64,000 nucleotides of DNA. Source: Actinomucor elegans (Eukaryota > Mucoromycota > Mucoromycetes > Mucorales > Mucoraceae). Made by a program: the position numbers and the translations under genes. The notes beneath the pieces were generated by a model. The model worked only from the letters and a program-made list of their open reading frames with translations. It made no database searches and was not told where the DNA came from. The DNA lies in assembly GCA_026027325.1 (NCBI GenBank), contig JAMSLZ010000004.1, positions 2,294,001-2,358,000 of the forward strand. The letters are read 5' to 3'. This document shows positions 57,351-64,000 of the stretch, piece after piece (position 1 is the first letter of the stretch; each line of letters opens with the position of its first letter).

Positions 57351-58425
57351 CGACTTTAAACTAAGATTGTCCGAGAAATTTAGAGATTCTATCTAATTGT
57401 ATGCAATATTTGTAATTTACTACAATCAAATATAGTAATGTAATTTGATCATATACTATGCATCAAATACGCTATTAAACCAAGATGAGTTGCGACGTTG
57501 AAAATGGCATAATTTCTAGAATTTGGCGAGCATCATATTTTCCTTCCCTTAAATACCAGAATTTAGTGAAGTGAGAAGGCAGCATATTCGAGACTAAGCC
57601 GATTAGCAACATATATTTGTTATAATGGAGAGTATACAAACATAATATTTATGGATTTTATGATATATACATTATATCTGCATCAAAGATTTGGCCTTAG
57701 TCAAAGATGCCTTGATCACTTAAAGTAATACCAATTAACCTTTATACCGTGAGATACAAACTTAAATTCTAAACGAATTTGATTAATACATACATGAATT
57801 ATTGATAATTCTTTACTATTAGAAGCAATATCAAAACTCATATTGAAATATCCAAAAGATCGTTTGTAAGCCTGAAAAGAAATTTTAAATCATTCTCCAG
57901 AAGCCAATAGAGGCCGAATAAATATCATATGCAAGGGTGGTATCCCTTTGAACAATATTAAACATATTCTAAAGGCATAGTTTATAATGCGCCTTTGTTT
58001 ACCACGTTTTCTCATATGTAATGGTGTTTTATTTATCGCATAAGCGCTACTAGGGCCCGAGTTATGCAGTTTATGCGGGGTCTTGGCCAGAAAAGTGCAA
58101 TAAAGCAGCTATCACATGCTTTGTAAGCACAGCAGCACTTTTGCATGTCTTTTTTTTATTATATTCTAACACTTTTAGTCGTTAATGATGGTCTATTAAT
58201 CTGTTTTTACGCTTACAGCGTCTCTTAAAAAATTCAACAGAACTTTCTAAACAAAAAAAAGGAATACCGAGTATGCTTAACTGCTAATTAATTATTGTCA
58301 AGCTTAGCTTATTGATTGAATTGAAGATAAACAATGATTCTAACAGATTGAATAAACCAATCTGCGCGTGTCGATATTAGTCATCAGGCATGATATTAAA
58401 CCGAGATTATCCAAGAAATCCATCT
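57351..58425 (+). repeat. Direct repeat pair (family 2), 1.04 kb apart
   Basis: TTTAAACTAAGATTGTCCGA (within 57351-57385) matches TATTAAACCGAGATTATCCA (within 58391-58425) over ~30 bp. Most differences are transitions. The interval also holds family-1 blocks Q (57962-58013) and P (58046-58082), so this stretch is probably the remains of one or more old repeated elements. Confidence 0.4.
57962..58082 (+). repeat. Dispersed repeat family 1, copy C (two blocks)
   Basis: Block Q (57962-58013: GGCATAGTTTATAATGCGCC...) and block P (58046-58082: GCTACTAGGGCCCGAGTTAT...) match the blocks at 31.7-31.9 kb. P is the better conserved, with about six differences, mostly transitions, in the first 27 bases. 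Confidence 0.5.
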
Positions 58426-59305
58426 TTCATTTAAACTAGTTCATACGAAATGTGTTCATATTACTATTAAAATAGAATGTATTCTATTTTTTTTTGGACT
58501 CTAAATCCAGGAAGAGAATCGCAACCAGGGTTAGAATTTACTTCTAGCGCTTCAGTCGAATAAAAGTTCTAAACAGAACAGTTCGTCCTGGACATTTATT
58601 GGTCTTTAGATGAAATATTATTATATATGAAATGCTCGAGTTATAACTACATTTCTAAAAGACCGACAAACAGCATTTTACCAAAGATAGATTCACCAAT
58701 TCATATTGCCCATAAGCAATATTTATGCATTAGAAACACCATTAAACCCTTTACGAACTTCTATTAAAGTGTTTTTTGCTTATTGGTATTAAAGAAGCAT
58801 TCTTGAAGAACAAGGCACAGGAATAGTAACTTCTCCGCTACTTAATAACAATCTTTAAAAAAACTATACTATAGGATCAATTTTAAGGCCTTTATATATA
58901 TATATATATATATAACATAAACTCTCCAAAATCACCTCAGTAAACCTGGCAATGAATCACATTTGAAAGACATATTGACTTGATTTTTACCTTATTTGAG
59001 GCCTATTATAATTTGTCATGGATTTTGCTGATACTCTTTGCATCCATCAACAAGTTTGCATTATGAAAGCTATTAGAAATTAGCAGAGAGGTTCTGGCAC
59101 ATTATCAAAACATTTAAATTGTCGTCCGGCAATCTAACATGTGGACAGCCTTGTCTGTAGACACCACTTAAATCACGTGATTAAACTTTTGATTACGTGT
59201 CATTTTCAGTACAGCAACTTTAGACCTGTAAAGCATGCGCGTCCTTTTCTTGTGTGTCTTTTTTACTGTTTCAATAACTGAACTCAAACGCACAATAATA
59301 CAACT
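58426..59305. other. Intergenic A+T-rich DNA and RPN12 promoter
   Basis: Includes a (TA)n tract at about 58895-58915 and no recognised gene. The last ~100 bp upstream of 59306 are pyrimidine-rich and are the likely core promoter. Confidence 0.45.
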
Positions 59306-60392
59306 ATGATGACTGTTCAACAACTAGATGCCCTCCGTGATCAACTCAAGCACGAAATGAATGCTGGCTCACCCAACCTTCAGAAAGTTGGACAGCTTTT
59401 GACTCAAGCCAAGGTGAGTCATTATCATTATAAAACGACTAGTTGAAATTGACACACGAATAGATTGCCTTGATTGAACTTGGTGCTTTTGTACCTGTTG
59501 CTGGAAAGACGGATCCTAATGTTTTGGTCACTGCACGTAAGCTATTCTAAACATATTACCCAAGCTAATCACAAATTAACCTATGTTCCTGTAGGTGACA
59601 TTCTCGAGGCAGGAGCTTATTATAGTGTTCGCATCAAAGATATTGCTTCATTTGAAAGATACATTGCACAATTGAACACATACTATCATGATCTTGCGTA
59701 TGTTTTTTTTTCTTTCGTATAATGATATCTTACACGTATTGACACCCTGTATGTAGATCTGCACTTCCTCCTTCAACTCAAATGTATCCACTTATTGGTC
59801 TCAACTTGCTTCGATTATTATCACAAAACAGATTATCGGATTTCCATACCGCACTTGAAACCATTGACTTTAACCAATTACAAACAAATCAATTCATTAA
59901 ACAAGCTGTGGATTTGGGTAAAAAAAAAAAAAAGTTTGAACAAGACGCGTTGTGCATGAGTAGCTAACAATTTTTATTATTAGAACAATTTTTAATGGAA
60001 GGCAGTTACAATAAAGTATGGAGCACGAGAAGCACTGTACAAGGAGAAGAGTTTATGTTTTTCTATGATATTTTGATCAGTACCATTAGGTGAGAGGATG
60101 ATACGTAAACTATACCGTGCGGGAAACTAACCAGACGTTCGACAGACATGAGATTGCTAGTTGTAGTGAAAAGGCTTACGAGTACCTTCCTTTAAATGAT
60201 GCGAGCACATTATTATTCTTGAAGAATACTGAAGAGTTGTTGAATTTCGCAAATGAGCGTGGTTGGAAAGTGAACCCTGCTGAGCAAAAGGTCTATTTTG
60301 GCTCTGAAGATAATGATATTGTAGAAATTCCTCAAGAGCAAATCATTACTCGTACATTAGGTTATGCTAGAGAACTTGAACGTATTGTTTAA
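59306..60392 (+). CDS. RPN12: 26S proteasome regulatory particle lid subunit Rpn12 (PSMD8)
   Basis: Predicted 265 residues; exons 59306-59413, 59464-59536, 59595-59697, 59757-59917, 59984-60089, 60146-60392. The N-terminus is helical (TVQQLDALRDQLKHEMNAG). Conserved Rpn12 blocks follow: ARDILEAGAYYSVRIKDIASF, then FERYIAQLNTYYHDL, MYPLIGLNLLRLLSQNRLSD, FHTALETIDFNQLQTNQFIK, and a C-terminal PCI-like winged-helix part (HEIASCSEKAYEYLPLNDAS, LLNFANERGWKVNPAEQKVY). Rpn12 is the last subunit to join the lid. Length agrees with yeast Rpn12 (274). A second ATG follows the first immediately (59309). An AATAAA-like signal is at 60412. Confidence 0.95.
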
Positions 60393-61068
60393 ACAGGCAT
60401 ATATGTGTCAAATAAAAAAGAGATTCGAAATTTATTTGAACTATGAACTTGCAGACCTTTTTTTTTTATCATGTTGGACTTTTAATTGGATGTCGAGTAT
60501 CGACTATTAAGGTGTGGTAGTGTCGTTTTCTTTGTATTAGATATTGAGAATCTAACATCGAAACCTTCCACATTTACACTTTGCTTTGAGGAAATCAAAA
60601 GTATTGTAGTCAAAACGCATACTCAGTATTTTCACACGGTCTTTTGATAGTTAAAAAAAAAAGGGTTGATATAATTGCAAAGCATGTTAACAAAGGTGTA
60701 CGGAATTTAATTGTAAAATAATACACGCTGTATTCGCTGTCTTTACATTGCATTATTGACGAGCAATTACCGATTTTTTGGGTTTTCGGTTCTATTCCAA
60801 CGAGCTGAAATATTTATACAAAATGCAATGAAAGAAACTTGGATATATACCCTTATGTATATAAAGCAGTTTTGGATTTGTAGTATACCCAAAAAATGCG
60901 ATCTATATCTTAAGACAAAGATGATACTCTTGAATTTGGCGCGAAAAGATTGCTGCATTTGAAATCCACAGATCCGAGCTTGTGTTACTTTTTTTTTTAC
61001 TATGAGCGTAGAAAAGTTTCTTTTTTTTTCGAAACCCTTTCTTTAACTTGTTTAAACATTGACAAAAG
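60393..61068. other. Intergenic between RPN12 and ERV14
   Basis: A+T-rich, with nested open frames on both strands (60756-60962, 60767-60958) that mirror each other and have no coding character. A T-rich, C/T-rich stretch at 60989-61050 precedes the ERV14 start. Confidence 0.5.
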
Positions 61069-61720
61069 ATGATGCCTGGCGATGCGATGCTCTTTTTATT
61101 TGCAGTCATAATGGCTGCATTACTCTTGTTCGTGATGGTCTTTTTTGTAAGTAATCTCGATCCATCTCGAAAATACCAAGTTTTCTTTTTTTTTTCTCAT
61201 GTTTTGAATAGGTCATCATGTTTTCTGATTTAGAATGCGATTATATCAACCCTATTGATCTCTGTAACAAATTGAACCAGGTATGATAATCAAGGGAGGC
61301 TTTGTTGATTAGGTTTATTCAATTGACGCGAGAATCATAGTTTGTTTTACCAGAAATGGGTGCCCATGCATTTTTATTCTTTATGTTCCTTGTAAATGGT
61401 AGTTGGATGTCTTTACTTTTGAATTTACCATTAGCTGCTTATAATGTGCAAAAGTAAGTATTGAATGAATACAAAGTCGAATAGGTTATTGACACGTAGT
61501 ATAGGGTCATGAAGGGCCGTCATATGTACGATGCTACCGAGATTTTCCGTACCTTGTCTCAGCATAAGAAGGAATGCTTTATCAAGCTTGGTTTCTATTT
61601 GGTTGTAAGTATTAAAAGGTATTGAAGCTTGTATAGTAGTTGACCTTTTTTTTTATATACTAGTGCTTCTTTTACTTTTTGTATCGTATGATCGTAGCAT
61701 TAATTGCTGCTGATGCCTAA
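61069..61720 (+). CDS. ERV14: ER cargo receptor Erv14/cornichon
   Basis: Predicted 138 residues, equal to yeast Erv14. Exons: 61069-61146, 61212-61280, 61341-61453, 61505-61604, 61664-61720. Three or four membrane segments are present: [40 protein letters not shown] and [20 protein letters not shown]. The family signatures [20 protein letters not shown] and [11 protein letters not shown] are intact, followed by [20 protein letters not shown]. It packs transmembrane cargo into COPII vesicles. The gene is convergent with the fucosyltransferase-like gene; the stops are only 89 bp apart, so the 3' UTRs probably overlap. Confidence 0.96.
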
Positions 61721-61809
61721 GAACAGAGAGCGAAAACCGTTATAAATATTACTCGCGCGTTCTTTTTATTATTATCTATGTACAATAAAGTATTATATAT
61801 ATATCGCTT

Positions 61810-63219
61810 CTAAACCCAAGCACCATGGAGTTCTTCGATATATCTTGAAAAGGTAGACCTTGGTGTAGTCAAAATTTGCTTGCCATGAGCAGCTACCATA
61901 GCATCCACAAGCGGGATTAAAAAGGTGCGTAGTGATTTAGATGGCACGATAATATCTCGCAGGTTATCTAAAGGTGAGAACAAATGATCTGGTATGTCAC
62001 TCAAGATGGTGGTGCAAGGAAATTGTTGAAACCAAGGCAGTAATGCGCTTTCTTCACCACGGGGATCTCGATGATCAGTTGCAACGTATACCTTAACGCG
62101 TCTGCTTAGATCGGAGGAAAAGCGATATTCATCTTTTATATCTATTAGTTGCTGGTCCTGTGTATCTTGGGACCTTTGGGGCGCCACATTCAAGCAATGT
62201 TGTGTGCTCTGCTGCTGATATCTTTCGTTCGAAACTAACTCTGTCATGTTTTGGACAAAACTTATCAAATTGGCGGAGACTTCGTTCTTGAACGGTCTAT
62301 CACCAGTTCTAAAGTGAACGGACATGAATGAGCCTTTGCCACCAAGATAATTGACAATGGATTTCACAGTTGTACCTAAAGGAGTATCTAACCGATAACG
62401 CAGTACGTTCTTAATCTTTGCTTGCATTTCGACATCTTTCGGTTCAATCATATTAAAACGCGTGGAGCCAAAAATACCACCTAAATATAATAGCTTTTCG
62501 GTTCTTCTTTGGAAGTGATGCGGTAAAAGTACCTTATAGTAACGTCGTCCAGCAAACGAATCGAAATAATTAAGTTGATTTTTCAATAGATCTATGGCTT
62601 CAGACTGGTTTTGATATAATCGCCAATCATACAGCTGCACATCCTCATGCACATAGATATCTGTATCGTTTAACTGCAGATCTTGTTTAAGTTGACTCAT
62701 AGAAATAACAGATTGAAATTTGAGGCTGATGTCGTTAGCGAGTGGACTGAAATCGTGGAGCTCTTGCCAGGATACTGCACCAAAGTTTCTATATTCGGCG
62801 CACCGAGAACGTTGTATGTAGCTGGATAACTTGTCAGGCGTTGGACGTTGGCATAACTTGGGAAAGTTCTTTGGTGTGGTTAACCAATCCAGACGTTCTG
62901 TCAACTGGTCTCTGCCCATCCAACCAAATACTGTACCCAGAAATGCAGGAGGGACGATCAACGTACGGTTTAACATGTGTGCTAGTAGCAGTGCGTTGGC
63001 CAATTCGATACGCTGATTTGATAAACCAGAATGCGGCAAATAAGCTAAATAGGACCCTTGGTCACGTCTTTCAGCATGTTTGACGTATCTAGGTGCTTGA
63101 AAATCCGTTGATAGCTTCAATAAAGGCATTATATAACAAAGTAGCGATGCTGTAAGTATCAGTGTGATGATATTGAACTTTTTGCCTTTAATCAATCGTA
63201 ATGATATCGGTTTGGTCAT
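61810..63219 (-). CDS. Type II membrane protein, O-fucosyltransferase-like glycosyltransferase
   Basis: 469 residues, single exon. A short basic cytosolic N-terminus is followed by one TM anchor (about residues 14-34, FNIITLILTASLLCYIMPLL), the layout of Golgi/ER glycosyltransferases. The N-terminal catalytic motif SGLSNQRIELANALLLAHML with LIVPP (about 65-92) matches the GDP-fucose-binding fold of protein O-fucosyltransferases. SVHFRTGDR (about 300-308) corresponds to the conserved H-R motif, and VYVATDHRDP (about 377-386) to the C-terminal donor-site region. Fungal members of this family have mostly unknown acceptors, and the donor sugar is inferred from the fold. Confidence 0.82.
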   Translation of the reverse strand: MTKPISLRLIKGKKFNIITLILTASLLCYIMPLLKLSTDFQAPRYVKHAERRDQGSYLAYLPHSGLSNQRIELANALLLAHMLNRTLIVPPAFLGTVFGWMGRDQLTERLDWLTTPKNFPKLCQRPTPDKLSSYIQRSRCAEYRNFGAVSWQELHDFSPLANDISLKFQSVISMSQLKQDLQLNDTDIYVHEDVQLYDWRLYQNQSEAIDLLKNQLNYFDSFAGRRYYKVLLPHHFQRRTEKLLYLGGIFGSTRFNMIEPKDVEMQAKIKNVLRYRLDTPLGTTVKSIVNYLGGKGSFMSVHFRTGDRPFKNEVSANLISFVQNMTELVSNERYQQQSTQHCLNVAPQRSQDTQDQQLIDIKDEYRFSSDLSRRVKVYVATDHRDPRGEESALLPWFQQFPCTTILSDIPDHLFSPLDNLRDIIVPSKSLRTFLIPLVDAMVAAHGKQILTTPRSTFSRYIEELHGAWV

Positions 63220-64000
63220 TATGTTTGAGATAAGAAGTAAAAGAAAGAGAAGAAGCAGAAATTAATAAAGAACCTCCAGTATATTTCACGGGGGCGGGAG
63301 GACAAACAGTCAATAGGAGTCTCTTTTGCATAAGATTCACTTCCCATAATTATCACAAAATTGTTCCTGAATTACATTTTCTATACCAAAAAGCTGGAAA
63401 TACAGAGCTATTTTTAAGCGGTGGTACTTTGATTAAATGAGCAAAAAAGTATATTTTATATCATTTTAGGTATATTATAGGCCCTCTTGGCGTAGTGGCA
63501 CAATCTTTGTAATATACAGCAGAACAAAAAGCTATAATGAAATACTGTTGGAAGAACCAGATAAATAGATATATATGGTCTTATTTACTGGTTTTAGTTC
63601 AGTTATTTCAATTACAGCATACATTAATTGTGCTACAAAAGATCTGCTCAAAAGCCAGGGCAAAGGTAGTAGAGTCAGAAGAAGCTTTAGGGTGATTGCT
63701 AGTAACATGGGCTATAATAATAATTAGGCTTGAGGGTACCTGTTTAGGTAATTAGATCATCAAATGGAATATCTCCGCACGAGCTGTCGCTAGAATGTTC
63801 TTTTTTAAAACTCTCTAGTATCTATTTATGTCAATATATAGTTATAGAAAGTCGTTCATTGGAAACAGAATGATTCGTTCTATAATTTATCCGAATATTA
63901 CTGGTATATCTCAGTTCAATATGGTTCTAGAAGCGACTTTGCAATAAAGTTGGGCTACTGAGTTTAACTTTGACTTATTCATTGATAGCCAATCAATTGC
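63220..64000. other. Intergenic to window end
   Basis: A+T-rich DNA upstream of the fucosyltransferase-like gene. Apart from a tRNA-like fragment (63481-63517) nothing was recognised. Confidence 0.45.
63481..63517 (+). pseudogene. tRNA 5'-half-like fragment (possibly tRNA-Thr UGU)
   Basis: GCCCTCTTGGCGTAGTGGCA has the layout of an acceptor-stem 5' strand followed by an A-box (TGGCGTAGTGG fits TRGYNNARNGG). CAATCTTTGTAATATA resembles an anticodon loop with TGT between T and A. No T-arm/B-box (GGTTCRANYCC) or matching 3' acceptor strand follows, so it would be a truncated relic. Confidence 0.3.

Noticed and set aside
59474..59722. 82-codon plus-strand ORF crossing introns of RPN12
   Set aside because: It reads through two introns in a partly wrong frame; the spliced Rpn12 product explains the sequence fully.
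1..64000. CRISPR arrays, bacterial operons, prophage or biosynthetic gene cluster
   Set aside because: The window is eukaryotic with spliced genes; no regular repeat-spacer array and no clustered PKS/NRPS/terpene genes are present.

Overview
The window is nuclear DNA of a filamentous fungus, most likely a Mucoromycota/Mucorales species. Genes are A+T-rich and cut by short introns of about 45-80 bp, almost all with GTAAGT-like donors and TAG acceptors. Coding sequences carry Gln/Pro/Ser-rich low-complexity tracts. Intergenic DNA is very A+T-rich and holds decayed LINE-like and Tc1/mariner-like elements. The genus cannot be fixed from the sequence alone.

Layout. 1-605: 5' part of the ribonucleotide reductase small subunit gene (-). 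1.2-2.7 kb: a decayed DDE transposon. 3.1-5.7 kb: a patatin-type triacylglycerol lipase (+). 5.7-11.4 kb: gene-poor DNA. 11.4-16.3 kb: an ankyrin-repeat protein and a Ser/Thr kinase in tandem (+), convergent with an HD-domain dNTPase of SAMHD1 type (-). 18.3-21.7 kb: gene-poor. 21.7-25.9 kb: a GATA factor and a secreted aspartic protease (-). 26.1-28.4 kb: a small membrane protein (-) divergent from a heat shock factor (+). 28.4-32.2 kb: repeat-rich DNA. 32.2-36.1 kb: an MFS transporter (-), an alpha/beta hydrolase (+) and LSM4 (-). 37.7-41.4 kb: MIC60 and glucose-6-phosphate dehydrogenase (+). 43.6-45.0 kb: a Met22/Hal2-type 3'(2'),5'-bisphosphate nucleotidase (+). 45-50.3 kb: gene relics and a broken LINE. 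50.3-53.5 kb: an F-box protein and a polyol dehydrogenase (+). 53.9-54.4 kb: a transposase relic. 55.4-56.4 kb: a VTT/TMEM41-like membrane protein (-). 56.8-59.3 kb: repeat-derived DNA. 59.3-61.7 kb: proteasome subunit Rpn12 and the cargo receptor Erv14/cornichon (+). 61.8-63.2 kb: a fucosyltransferase-like type II membrane protein (-).

The genes are mostly unrelated housekeeping functions, as is normal for a fungal chromosome. Two sit on opposite sides of dNTP balance (RNR2 makes dNTPs, the SAMHD1-like enzyme destroys them). Exon structures were built by hand from splice signals, reading-frame continuity and family conservation, and every junction given keeps frame. No clearly new biological system was found. 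The items best worth a second look are a degenerate ~28-bp tandem array (29.9-30.3 kb), two dispersed repeat families, an apparent dual-start nucleotidase with two uORFs, an unrecognised 71-residue membrane protein sharing a promoter with the heat shock factor, and several decayed coding stretches that ordinary ORF finding would miss.
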